From NCBI RefSeq assembly GCF_000332095.2, contig NZ_KI913949.1, positions 2,502,775-2,566,774 on the forward strand: a DNA stretch of 64,000 nt, read 5' to 3'. The first letter of the stretch is position 1. Every line of letters begins with the position of its first letter. This DNA is from Leptolyngbya sp. PCC 6406 (lineage in GTDB: Bacteria > Cyanobacteriota > Cyanobacteriia > Phormidesmidales > Phormidesmidaceae). The notes beneath the pieces are model-generated. The model did no database searches and was not told the DNA's origin. It was given only the letters and a program-made list of their open reading frames with translations. Shown piece by piece: positions 1 through 8,768 of the stretch. The position numbers and the translations under genes were made by a program.

Positions 1-1
1 T

Positions 2-2497
2 GGCCTCATGTTTGGCGCTACCCACCTGGGCTGGTGGGGCACCACCAGAATGGCTCCAGAAGTGGGGCAGGGGGAGGTCTGGCCCGTGGCCTTTTTCCTA
101 TTCCAGGCCATGTTTTGCAGCACCGCCGTCACCATCGTGTCGGGAGCCGTCGCAGAGCGGATGCGGTTCAACATGTATCTCGCGATCGCGCTTTTGGTAT
201 CGGGCCTAATCTATCCCATCTTTGGCCATTGGGCCTGGAACGGTCTCGACAGCAGCCATAGTTTCGGCTGGTTAGGGGCCATAGGCTTCGTGGACTTTGC
301 CGGATCCACCGTAGTCCACAGCGTGGGGGGCTGGGTGTCCCTAGCCGCCGTGATCATCGTCGGTCCCCGCATTGGCCGCTTTTCCCCCAAACGGCGACGG
401 CCCCTCATGGTGGGCTACGACCTCCCCTTAGCTCTACTGGGAGCCCTACTGCTATGGGTGGGCTGGTTCGGTTTCAACGGTGGCAGCGTCCTCGCCCTCA
501 ATGACCAAGTACCAGGAATCATCGTCAACACCCTCCTCGCAGGGTCAGCGGGGTTGGTGACACCAATTGTGCTGAACCTTGGACGGCATCGACTGGTGCC
601 CGTCACCGCCGTCATGAACGGTTCACTAGCAGGGTTAGTGGCCATCACCGCCAACTGCCATGTCGTGACAGCAGGAGCATCCATCCTGATTGGAGCCATT
701 GGCAGCCTGTGGATGTTGGCCGCAGAACGGCTACTAGAACGCCTCCACATTGACGATGCCGTGGGAGCCATTCCCGTCCACCTCAGCGCCGGCATCTGGG
801 GCACCTTGGCAGTGGCCATCTTTGGCGATCTCGACCTGATCGGCACTGGGCTCAGCCGTCCTGCCCAACTCGGGACACAGATTCTAGGCATCGGTATGTG
901 TGGAGTCTGGGCCTTTGGCTTCACCTACCTGGTGCTATGGCAGGTCAACCGGCGCTGGCCCCTGCGAGTCCGTCGCAAACATGAGCACATCGGCCTGAAC
1001 ATAGCGGAGCACGGAGCTGTTAGTGACCTAGTGGATCTGTTCAATACCATGCGTCGCCAAGAGCGCACGGGGGATCTGAGCCTGCGAGTACCCGTGGAAT
1101 TGTTTACCCCGGTAGGCCAGATTGCGGCCCGCTACAACCGCGTCATTGCCGCCCTAGAGCAGGCCCTAGCCCGTACCGACGTGATCGTGGAAAAGGCGAT
1201 TGAGGCCATCGTCACCGTCTCCCAGCAAGATCTACGGATTCGTTCCGCTAACCCCGCCGTCGCCAAGATCTTTGGCCAGTCGGATCAACAGGTGCAAAAC
1301 CAGCCCTTAATCACCCTAATCGGCCTAGAATTCGCCGATGGAGAGGAGGAGGAGGCATCGATGCTGCGCGATTTCCTGATCCAGGCCAGTACCGACGGTA
1401 GTCCCTATGAAATTTTGGGACGTCGCCGCAGCGGCAGCACCTTTCCTATTGAAGTCACAGTGGCCCGCCTACGCACGGGGCGGGAAAACTGCTACACCCT
1501 GATTCTGCGGGACATTACCCTACGGAAACAGGCAGAGGAAGCCCTGCAAGAGGCAGAGGCCAAGGATCTCAAAACCCGCCAGTTAGAAAAGACTCTGAAG
1601 GAACTGCAACAAACCCAAATTCAGCTCATCCACAGCGAAAAGATGTCCAGCCTGGGGCAGTTGGTAGCGGGGGTTGCCCACGAGATCAATAACCCCATCA
1701 ACTTTATCTATGGCAACCTCAGCTATGTAGAGGACTACTTCAAGGACTTGATAGATCTGGTCAATGGCTACCGCGCCGAACTGGTGAACGTCCCCCCCCG
1801 GTTGCAATCCAAAACCAAGGCAGTGGATGTGGAATATCTATTGCAGGACTTGCCGAAAATCCTGACATCGATGCGGGGTGGGGCTGAGCGGATTACCGAA
1901 ATTGTCAAATCCCTACGGGACTTCTCCCACGTGGGGGGCGCAGATCTCAAACAGGTCGATATCCATCAAGGATTAGACAGCACCCTCACCATCCTTGGGG
2001 GGCGGCTCAAGGCCAAGGGCAAACAGGTGGAGATTCAAGTGCTGCGAGACTATGGTGATTTGCCCAAGGTGGACTGTTATGTGGGACAACTCAACCAAGT
2101 GTTTATGAACCTACTGACCAATGCCATCGACGCCCTAGAGGAAAAGATGGAGTCTTACCCCAGCCGCCCCGATGGGGAACTGGTGGATGAAGCGGGCAAG
2201 GTCTTTGTTCCCCAAATTATTCTGCGGACGGAAACGCTGGAGGAGGAGCGAGTCCGCATTCATGTGACGGATAATGGTGTTGGTATTCCCGATCATGTGC
2301 AGCGGCGAATGCTAGACCCTTTCTTTACCACCAAGCCAGTGGGCAAGGGCACGGGCTTGGGGATGGCCATCAGCTACCAAATCGTTGTCGATCGCCATCA
2401 AGGTCACCTCCAGTGCCTCTCTACGCCGGGGCAGGGCACCCGGTTTGTCATCGAGATTCCGGTGGAACAGCCGGTCACGGCCCCGGCCATGGCTTAA
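2..2497 (+). CDS. Ammonium transporter-histidine kinase fusion (5' end outside window)
   Basis: The frame is open back to base 2, so the N-terminus lies outside the window. Residues 1 to about 320 are the later membrane helices of an Amt/Rh channel, including the HSAGG-like and WGTLAVAIFG segments. A linker of about 70 residues leads to a PAS domain (about 390-510), a coiled coil, a histidine kinase H-box (GVAHEINNPINF, about 555) and an ATPase domain with DNGVGIPD and GKGTGLGMAIS (about 755-800). The kinase is of the type seen in the REC-kinases later in this window. Such fusions are known in cyanobacteria and other bacteria. I infer that ammonium transport or binding controls the kinase. 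No response regulator is adjacent. Confidence in the domain calls is high. Confidence 0.92.
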   Translation, partial: GLMFGATHLGWWGTTRMAPEVGQGEVWPVAFFLFQAMFCSTAVTIVSGAVAERMRFNMYLAIALLVSGLIYPIFGHWAWNGLDSSHSFGWLGAIGFVDFAGSTVVHSVGGWVSLAAVIIVGPRIGRFSPKRRRPLMVGYDLPLALLGALLLWVGWFGFNGGSVLALNDQVPGIIVNTLLAGSAGLVTPIVLNLGRHRLVPVTAVMNGSLAGLVAITANCHVVTAGASILIGAIGSLWMLAAERLLERLHIDDAVGAIPVHLSAGIWGTLAVAIFGDLDLIGTGLSRPAQLGTQILGIGMCGVWAFGFTYLVLWQVNRRWPLRVRRKHEHIGLNIAEHGAVSDLVDLFNTMRRQERTGDLSLRVPVELFTPVGQIAARYNRVIAALEQALARTDVIVEKAIEAIVTVSQQDLRIRSANPAVAKIFGQSDQQVQNQPLITLIGLEFADGEEEEASMLRDFLIQASTDGSPYEILGRRRSGSTFPIEVTVARLRTGRENCYTLILRDITLRKQAEEALQEAEAKDLKTRQLEKTLKELQQTQIQLIHSEKMSSLGQLVAGVAHEINNPINFIYGNLSYVEDYFKDLIDLVNGYRAELVNVPPRLQSKTKAVDVEYLLQDLPKILTSMRGGAERITEIVKSLRDFSHVGGADLKQVDIHQGLDSTLTILGGRLKAKGKQVEIQVLRDYGDLPKVDCYVGQLNQVFMNLLTNAIDALEEKMESYPSRPDGELVDEAGKVFVPQIILRTETLEEERVRIHVTDNGVGIPDHVQRRMLDPFFTTKPVGKGTGLGMAISYQIVVDRHQGHLQCLSTPGQGTRFVIEIPVEQPVTAPAMA

Positions 2498-2582
2498 AAG
2501 GAGATAGAGAGCAGATCTGCGCAGAGCATTTACGTCGGCCTAGGGGCTAGGCTAGATGCGCCCGGTCTTCCCCCCTTTCCCC

Positions 2583-2987
2583 ATGAAGAAACGTGTCACC
2601 CTTACTTTCCCTAAACGCTCCATTCACCAACCCATCACCTATCGGCTGGCCAAGGATTTTAATGTAGCGGCCAATATTATCCGCGCCCAGGTAGCCCCCA
2701 ATCAGATCGGTAAGCTGGTGGTGGAACTGTCGGGGGATATTGACCAGTTAGGGGAGGCGATAGAGTGGTTACAAGACCAAGACATCAATGTCTCCCAAGC
2801 CAGTCGAGAAATTTTGATCGATGAGGAGGTCTGTGTGCACTGCGGTCTCTGCACCGGAGTCTGCCCCTCGCAGGCCCTGAGTCTAGACCCAGAGAGCTTT
2901 CGCCTTACCTTTGCGCGATCGCGCTGCATTGTCTGTGAGCAGTGCATTCCCACCTGCCCCGTACAGGCCATTTCCACCAACCTTTGA
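2583..2987 (+). CDS. NIL domain-containing 4Fe-4S ferredoxin
   Basis: This 134-residue protein has an N-terminal NIL domain (about 1-75), a ligand-binding fold also found at the C-terminus of methionine ABC ATPases. Two 4Fe-4S motifs follow (CVHCGLCTGVCP and CIVCEQCIPTCP, about 87-130). It should be a small soluble electron carrier, possibly tied to sulfur or methionine metabolism as in related cyanobacterial proteins. The frame opens at 2556, but the conserved NIL sequence begins at MKKRVTLTFPK, so I chose the ATG at 2583. It lies 85 bp after the Amt-kinase in the same direction and may be cotranscribed. All eight cluster cysteines are present. Confidence 0.9.
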   Translation: MKKRVTLTFPKRSIHQPITYRLAKDFNVAANIIRAQVAPNQIGKLVVELSGDIDQLGEAIEWLQDQDINVSQASREILIDEEVCVHCGLCTGVCPSQALSLDPESFRLTFARSRCIVCEQCIPTCPVQAISTNL

Positions 2988-3006
2988 AGGAACGCGGGAG
3001 ACTTCC

Positions 3007-3459
3007 ATGCAACGGGTAAATCGGGACAAAATCCGATCCTTTTGGCTGTCTTGGAGTTTGCTGATCCTGGCCTATGGCACCTATGGCCAGCTTCTGCACG
3101 GGGTTGGGGCCGAGCAACTTGTGTGGGTCGTGAGTCTGATCTTTGTCGTGGTGAAGGCGGGCATCTTTACCCTCCTCTGGCATCCCACTCGTCGGTTTGT
3201 TCTACTGGGCTTTCAGTCCGACATCGGTTATTTGGTCATGGCCCTAATGCTGGCATCCCTGGTGGTGCTGGCGGTGGTGCAGTTTCGAGCCTTTATCTAT
3301 GTTGTGGTGCTGGTGGCTACCACAATCCTGGTGCGGATCGACTGTCTAACCAAGCAATTGGGGGACCGCCTCACCTTTCTGGCCCTATTGGGTCTTCCCC
3401 TGGTGGGGATGGGGCTAAGTTGGCTTTTAAACCAACTGATTATTGAGGTCTCAACGTAA
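3007..3459 (+). CDS. Small integral membrane protein of unknown function
   Basis: This 150-residue protein has four hydrophobic segments, at about 12-30, 36-55, 72-92 and 95-112, and a further one near 122-142. I do not recognise the family. The frame opens at 2911 inside the ferredoxin gene, but the ATG at 3007 is preceded by AAGGAA and gives a start just after the ferredoxin stop, so I use it. It lies 19 bp downstream of the ferredoxin and is probably cotranscribed. Its last codons and stop lie in a dispersed repeat that also occurs near 61 kb, so the natural C-terminus may have been replaced. Confidence 0.7.
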   Translation: MQRVNRDKIRSFWLSWSLLILAYGTYGQLLHGVGAEQLVWVVSLIFVVVKAGIFTLLWHPTRRFVLLGFQSDIGYLVMALMLASLVVLAVVQFRAFIYVVVLVATTILVRIDCLTKQLGDRLTFLALLGLPLVGMGLSWLLNQLIIEVST

Positions 3460-3540
3460 GCCGAGACAATATTGGTTCCGAGGAAATTGGTTCCGAGGAA
3501 TTCAGGAGCCAGGAGCTTTGTCCCGCTTTGAGTTGAGACC
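3450..3540. repeat. Dispersed repeat F, copy 1
   Basis: This stretch matches 60900-61045 in inverted orientation with small differences. Shared landmarks are a TCAACGTAA...CCGAGAC segment, TTCCGAGGAATTCAGGAG and an AAAGCGGGACAAA-type segment. Inside it a 14-bp unit containing TTGGTTCCGAGGAA is tandemly duplicated (about 3472-3499). The repeat begins within the last codons of the preceding gene. Confidence 0.7.
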
Positions 3541-3594
3541 TACCTTAAGCACCGTTCTGCCCCGTGGATGCCTGAAGTATCAGCCATCCACGGG

Positions 3595-4413
3595 CTATGA
3601 AGCCATCTCTGTAGGAACAGCAGTGGCTTCCATGAGGGCAATGACTTGGTCATTGGGCTTGGGGCGATAGCCACCCCGATGGTACTGGTCAAGGTGCCGA
3701 AAGAGGGCCACCGGAGCCACAACCCGGCAGCTAAAGAACTCCACCAGAACCGATTCATCCTCTAATACTTTGACCTTGGGGGATAAATCCTGGGGAACTT
3801 TACTACGCCACTGCCAAGTTTGCCGACTGGGGACACGATCGATCAGGCGGTGCTGACTCCAGCGACGTAGGTTCCCAGTACGGCCCAGTTCTTTGAACTC
3901 TCGGATGAGCAGTGAGGTGGCAATGTAAGAGGCAGGGCTACCGTTGCCCACGATACCGTCCATCACGTGACCCAGGGCTCCCTTGGGGTGGGGCGGGGTG
4001 CTGCTGCCAATATCCTCTAGGGCCGCTTCTAGGTGGGCGGTGGTGCTGAGCAGTTCCGGGAGCGCCCAGGTTACGCCCAGCCCCCCCTCGGGGCGGCGCT
4101 GGAGGTAGGTCACCAAGCGGATTCCCGGCTTGATACTGAGTCCCGGCAGTTTATACAGAACGGCAGCGGGATCCATGGTGCTGATAAACCACCGCCCTTC
4201 GCTGTTGGGGGCTGGAATGGTTTCTTCGGCAAAACTACCGGCGCGAAAGAGATCCCCTAGGGTATCTAGAGAGTCGGGCTCCGGTGGTTCCCCCGCAATC
4301 GCACCATTGTTGTCTGCTGCGGGCTGCTGTTCCGATAGGGGCAGCACTAATTTCTTGCGAATATGCTGACTAACCTTTTGAACCGCATCTAGGGAGAACG
4401 TTTGCAGAGCCAT
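3595..4413 (-). CDS. Conserved hypothetical protein, cyanobacterial type
   Basis: This 272-residue soluble protein has no signal peptide or membrane segment. It starts MALQTFSLDAVQ, has a low-complexity acidic and proline stretch at about 28-50, and continues into a mixed alpha/beta region. I do not recognise a catalytic motif. The reading frame is clean and its codon use matches its neighbours. It is convergent with the membrane protein at 3007 and is preceded on the same strand by the Gfo/Idh/MocA oxidoreductase with a 99-bp gap. A joint operon is possible but not shown. Confidence 0.72.
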   Translation of the reverse strand: MALQTFSLDAVQKVSQHIRKKLVLPLSEQQPAADNNGAIAGEPPEPDSLDTLGDLFRAGSFAEETIPAPNSEGRWFISTMDPAAVLYKLPGLSIKPGIRLVTYLQRRPEGGLGVTWALPELLSTTAHLEAALEDIGSSTPPHPKGALGHVMDGIVGNGSPASYIATSLLIREFKELGRTGNLRRWSQHRLIDRVPSRQTWQWRSKVPQDLSPKVKVLEDESVLVEFFSCRVVAPVALFRHLDQYHRGGYRPKPNDQVIALMEATAVPTEMAS

Positions 4414-4512
4414 GGGATAGGGGCAACGGTGAGGGCGGATCTATTTCTTAGTAATCCCCCGGTTGTGGATTGGATAGCATTTGTTTTCGTTCCGTAAAGT
4501 AAGGAACCGGGT

Positions 4513-5601
4513 CTAAAGAATACCGTTTACCCAGCCTCCCTGCTGATGGGATTGGTGGGCAAGGTCCATGAGTCCTTGGGAATAGACTCCTTCCCTAATA
4601 CTGGGGGCAGTGGCCTTACCCCGGTCAATATCACTGAGCCAGTGATCAACGACTCGAATGAAGGGGGCCAAGCGACCATCCTCGTAGGTTTTGGGAAAGG
4701 CAAGGTCGGCGGGGATCTCCAAGACACTAAGGTCTTTCCCCGCTTCAGTGCCATAGAGCTGAAAGCCATGGACGTAGTCCTTGAGGTTATCGCTACCTAG
4801 GACCAGTGTGCCGCGATCGCCATAGACTTCCACCCAATGCCCTCGACCACCATAGGCAACAGAACTAATGGTGATCTGGCAGGGGGTCCCGTCCAGCAGT
4901 TCCAGCATCAGGGTACAGGTGTCATCCGCATCCACGGGCTTGAGTCCCCCAGTCTCTGGGTCGGGCCGCTGGGGAATGGCGGTGGTGAGCTGGGCACAGA
5001 GGCGCTTTACGGGGCCAAACAACCAGGCGATGTAGTCGAAGGTATGGGAGGCAAAGGCTCCTAAAGCTCCCCCCCCTTGGGCCTTCACGGAATACCAACT
5101 CCAGGGCCGCTGGGGATCGGCTCGACCCGGCACCATCCAATCCACTTTAATCAGACGCTTTTGGCCCACATAACCTTGGTCCAGTAGGGCGGCAAGGTGC
5201 TGCCAGGGGGGGACAAAGCGAAATTCAAAGTCTAGGGTGACGATGCGCTGCTGCTGCGTGGCCAGGGTTTGAATCTGCTGGGCCTCTGTTAGGGAAAGGG
5301 CGGTGGGCTTTTCTAGCAGCAGGTGTTTATCGGCCTGGAGGATGGCGGTAGCCATCGTCTGGTGGGTGAAGGGGGGGGTGGCCAGAGTAACGGCATCTAC
5401 CTCTGGTAGAGCCAAGAGTGCTTCCAGACTATCGCAGGCATGGGGAATCTGGTGGGCAGATGCGATCGCACGGGCTTTCTCTAAATGGCGATGGTAGACC
5501 GCCACCACGTCAGTACGGTGGTGGGCTTGCAACCCTGGAATATGTATCTTTTGCCCAAACCCCGTACCCACGACGGCGACGCCCAGCGATGAAGCTGCCA
5601 T
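4513..5601 (-). CDS. Gfo/Idh/MocA family NAD(P)-dependent oxidoreductase
   Basis: This 362-residue protein has an N-terminal Rossmann fold with the nucleotide-binding loop VVGTGFGQKIHIPG (about 10-23) and the family signature EKPTALS (about 97-103). A C-terminal alpha/beta dimerisation domain carries the substrate site. Family members oxidise or reduce sugars, inositols and related polyols; the substrate cannot be read from the sequence. Length and motif order are normal for the family. The start MAASSLGVAVVG fits a fold that begins directly with the first beta strand. Upstream lies repeat-rich DNA rather than another gene. Confidence 0.92.
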   Translation of the reverse strand: MAASSLGVAVVGTGFGQKIHIPGLQAHHRTDVVAVYHRHLEKARAIASAHQIPHACDSLEALLALPEVDAVTLATPPFTHQTMATAILQADKHLLLEKPTALSLTEAQQIQTLATQQQRIVTLDFEFRFVPPWQHLAALLDQGYVGQKRLIKVDWMVPGRADPQRPWSWYSVKAQGGGALGAFASHTFDYIAWLFGPVKRLCAQLTTAIPQRPDPETGGLKPVDADDTCTLMLELLDGTPCQITISSVAYGGRGHWVEVYGDRGTLVLGSDNLKDYVHGFQLYGTEAGKDLSVLEIPADLAFPKTYEDGRLAPFIRVVDHWLSDIDRGKATAPSIREGVYSQGLMDLAHQSHQQGGWVNGIL

Positions 5602-5736
5602 GGCCGATCCTCCTTTGCTATGCCCATGCCCTCCCAGGGTAATGGGTTAAGAGAACCGCCCACAACTACCCAAGGGACTACCATGTATCTACCTTGTATA
5701 CATAAGTCCTGAAACCCTTGCGGACAGGGCTTGCCT

Positions 5737-5889
5737 CACCCTTTCCTGCGGAGTGCTTCGTGAACGGGACGCGCAGTAGACGCGAAGCGGCTTCTCGAAG
5801 AGTAGCTTTACATCCCCCTTTCTTGAATGCCGTTAGGCTATCCCCGTCTCCCGTTGGCTTCGACTCCGCTCAGCCAACGGGAGATGGGG
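5737..5889. repeat. Dispersed palindromic repeats upstream of addB-like gene
   Basis: The gap 5602-6032 holds no supported gene. Bases 5737-5815 match 14005-14085 in inverted orientation, sharing CTTCTCGAAGAGTAGCT-like and GCGGAG...TTCG segments. Bases 5842-5859 and 5872-5889 form an 18-bp hairpin stem with one G-T pair, around TCCCGTTGGC. These look like mobile or recombinogenic short repeats of cyanobacteria. No T-run follows the hairpin, so I do not call a terminator. Confidence 0.65.
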
Positions 5890-6032
5890 CCGGAAAGAAA
5901 AGGGCGTGCCGATCTCTCCCCTTGGCAAGGGGGGATTAAGGGGGATCATGCAGGTATTGGGGTGTACGGCTAGCACAGCGGTGGTCTGACCGGGTTACAG
6001 CCGCAGACTGGAAAAATGAGGGAGAAACGGGC

Positions 6033-8768
6033 ATGGCAAGATTTGTTCTAACCCATAGCAATGGCTATGCCACCGCCCTGGACTGGTCAAAGCGCTTTGG
6101 CCATCACATCGTTACCCCATCCCAGATGGCGGCTAGGGCACTGCATGCGCCCCACCAGGCGCTTCATCGGTTGGCGATCAAGGCCGTAGAATCTGGGGGG
6201 CAGAAAATCGCCTCTGACCGCACCGTTCAACGGCTGTTTCGTCAGGTGGTGCAAGAGATTATGCAGCCGGTGGATGGGCTGGGTACGGCGAGGGTTTGGC
6301 TGTCGGGGGTGCGATCGCACCTGCAAAGCAGCCCCAATCTCTCTGGGGTGACTGGGGGATCTCCCCGCACTGCCCAGCTTCTCGACGTAGCCAGAGCCTA
6401 TCAAAATGCCTTGCTTGAGGAAGGGTTCATCGATGGGGCAGAGCTCTACTGGCGAGCTGCCGATAGGGACGTTACGCCCCAGCCGGTGTTCATTTACGGC
6501 TACTTTCAGCCCCGACCCGATGAACTGGCCTGGATCAATGCCCTAGCCGCTGACGAGAGTGCCCTGGTCTTGCCCGTAGCGAATTTGCCGCTGTTTGGGG
6601 ATAGTCAAGCCTCGGTGGAATGGCTGGTAAAGCAGGGTTGGCAAGTCATGGATGAAGCCGATCAGAGCCAGAGTCTAGGGGAATCCCTGAGTCAGGTTTT
6701 CTGCGCCATCAGAACCCCAGCTTCCAGAGACCGGGTTTCTAAGCTAATGTCTGCCGAACCCGACGACACCCACCGCCAGCAACCCGGTCTCTCTGTGGCC
6801 CCGATCGCCCATGCCTACAGCACCCAGGAAGCAGAGGCGCGGGGAACCCTGGCCCAAGTTAAAGCACTGCTCAACAGCGGCACCCCGGCCCGCGACATCG
6901 CCATCGTCGCCAGGGACGAAGTTGCCTATGGCCCCAAGCTGATTGATATTGCTTGGGAATACGGCCTACCCCTGCGGGCGCTTTACCAGACTCCGCTACT
7001 GAGCACCCGCTTGGGAGTCTGGCTGAGCTTGCTGATGGAGGTGCTAGACACCAAGTTTCCCTTTGAGGCAACAGCCCGGTTACTCAGCCATCCCTTAGCC
7101 AGCAACCCCGATCGCGACTTTTGGGCCACGGTGCGGCGACAGCATCCCCAGGGCTTCGCCCCCTGGAAAACCCTGGCCCAAGACCACCTTGATCTGGATC
7201 TCGACCTCCTGGCCCAGATTAACCAAGTCCGCCGCCGCGACACCTGGGTAGAGCTGTGGCAGCGCATTCTGGGACGGTTTGACCTGCGCCGCCGCTGCGC
7301 CCGCTGGGCCAGAGAGATTGTCGCCTTTAACACCCTCGGCAATGCCTTGGCGGAACTGGCTAAACCCGAAGCAGAGATCCTTCCCTGGGACGACTTTCGC
7401 CAGGAGTTGCGGGATTTGCTAGACCGTTTGACCGTACCCGCCCAGCCTGGTCGCGGCGGTGTTGAGCTGCACAGTCCCGCTGCGGTCGCGGGAGCCCGGT
7501 ACAGCCACGTTTTTGTCATTGGTATGGCCGAGGGGGTGCTGCCCGCCCCCATTGACAACCACCCCCTGCTGGATTTCTTTGAGCGCCAGCAGCTCCGCAG
7601 CCAGGGCATGGTTCTGCCTAGCGCTGCGGAGCTGGCGCGGCGAGAATCCCTGGGGTTCTACTTTTTGCTGCAAACGGTGACGGTGGCGGTGGTGTTTTCC
7701 TATGGGCAGCTCAAAGATCGTCAGGAGCGCCTGCCTAGCCCTTACCTGGATCAACTGGGTCTGGAGCTGAGTGAACCGCCTGGGGCCGCGATCGCGAGTC
7801 CCGAAGAACTGCGCCGGGTCAGCCTGCGCCACCCCGCCTCGCCCGAAGATGCGGTATTGCCCCATGCCGCCCATGCCCTCAGGGTTGAGCAAGATCGAGA
7901 AGGCTCTGGCCTTGCCAATGAGTACGACGGCGTGGTGGGCATTCCCTTTGACTATGCTGACTGGCCTTTTAGCGTGTCGCAGTTGCGGAACCTGGGCCAA
8001 TGCCCCTTTAAGTGGTTTGCCGATAAGCTGCTGAAGCTGGGGCCACCGGAAGAAATTGAGGAAGATCTCAGCCCCAGCCAGATTGGACAGCTTTATCACC
8101 GTGTGTTGGAGCTGGTTTTGACCCAGCTTCAGGAGAATCCAGCCCTGGAGCTAGCTGATCCGGTGGTGTTGCAGGAAGCCTTTGCGATCGCAGAATCCGA
8201 AATCATCCCCCCTAACCTGCCCGCCTGGGAGCTACGCCGCGACGAGCACCTGCGGATCCTCGCCCTGACGCTGCAAGACCCCAGCTTTTTACCCACTGGG
8301 GCAGCCCCCGTTTTGCTGGAGGGCGATTTTGCCGGGGAGTGGTACGACCTGAAGGTGCGGGGTCGCATCGACCGGATTGACCGCACCGAGGCGGGGCTGG
8401 TGCTGATTGACTACAAAACCGGAAAAAGTCGCCCCACCGGGATCAAAGACCACACCGGCAAAGCCTGTATCGACCTCCAGCTACCGCTTTACCAGGAAGC
8501 CGCTGGGCCAGCCCTATTTCCTGGTGAGTCTGTATCGACGGCCTACTACTATTCCATTCGCGGCAGGCAAAAGATTGCCCTTTCCTCCAAGGCCCCCCAG
8601 CACCAGCTACCCGATGCCATCGATCGCTGCAAGTCCCATTTAGAGACGGGGCACTATCCGGTACAGCCTGACACCGACCAATCGGCCTGTGTCTACTGCG
8701 ATTTTGATGCTCTGTGTCGCCAGGGCGATCGGCTGAGTCGTAAGGAGATTACCCATGGGACTGACTGA
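6033..8768 (+). CDS. AddB-like PD-(D/E)XK nuclease subunit
   Basis: This 911-residue protein looks like the AddB/RexB-type subunit of a helicase-nuclease for double-strand break repair. The N-terminus (LTHSNGYATALDW) sits where AddB has a nucleotide-binding loop but shows no GxGKT motif, so this copy is probably not an ATPase. The C-terminal nuclease (about 650-905) has GRIDRID and VLIDYKTGKS (about 775-800). Four cysteines, one in QCPFKWF (about 655) and three in CVYCDFDALC (about 886-895), should bind a 4Fe-4S cluster as in AddB. The start is preceded by GGGAGAAA. It overlaps the next gene by 14 bp, so the two should be translated together. Confidence 0.87.
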   Translation: MARFVLTHSNGYATALDWSKRFGHHIVTPSQMAARALHAPHQALHRLAIKAVESGGQKIASDRTVQRLFRQVVQEIMQPVDGLGTARVWLSGVRSHLQSSPNLSGVTGGSPRTAQLLDVARAYQNALLEEGFIDGAELYWRAADRDVTPQPVFIYGYFQPRPDELAWINALAADESALVLPVANLPLFGDSQASVEWLVKQGWQVMDEADQSQSLGESLSQVFCAIRTPASRDRVSKLMSAEPDDTHRQQPGLSVAPIAHAYSTQEAEARGTLAQVKALLNSGTPARDIAIVARDEVAYGPKLIDIAWEYGLPLRALYQTPLLSTRLGVWLSLLMEVLDTKFPFEATARLLSHPLASNPDRDFWATVRRQHPQGFAPWKTLAQDHLDLDLDLLAQINQVRRRDTWVELWQRILGRFDLRRRCARWAREIVAFNTLGNALAELAKPEAEILPWDDFRQELRDLLDRLTVPAQPGRGGVELHSPAAVAGARYSHVFVIGMAEGVLPAPIDNHPLLDFFERQQLRSQGMVLPSAAELARRESLGFYFLLQTVTVAVVFSYGQLKDRQERLPSPYLDQLGLELSEPPGAAIASPEELRRVSLRHPASPEDAVLPHAAHALRVEQDREGSGLANEYDGVVGIPFDYADWPFSVSQLRNLGQCPFKWFADKLLKLGPPEEIEEDLSPSQIGQLYHRVLELVLTQLQENPALELADPVVLQEAFAIAESEIIPPNLPAWELRRDEHLRILALTLQDPSFLPTGAAPVLLEGDFAGEWYDLKVRGRIDRIDRTEAGLVLIDYKTGKSRPTGIKDHTGKACIDLQLPLYQEAAGPALFPGESVSTAYYYSIRGRQKIALSSKAPQHQLPDAIDRCKSHLETGHYPVQPDTDQSACVYCDFDALCRQGDRLSRKEITHGTD

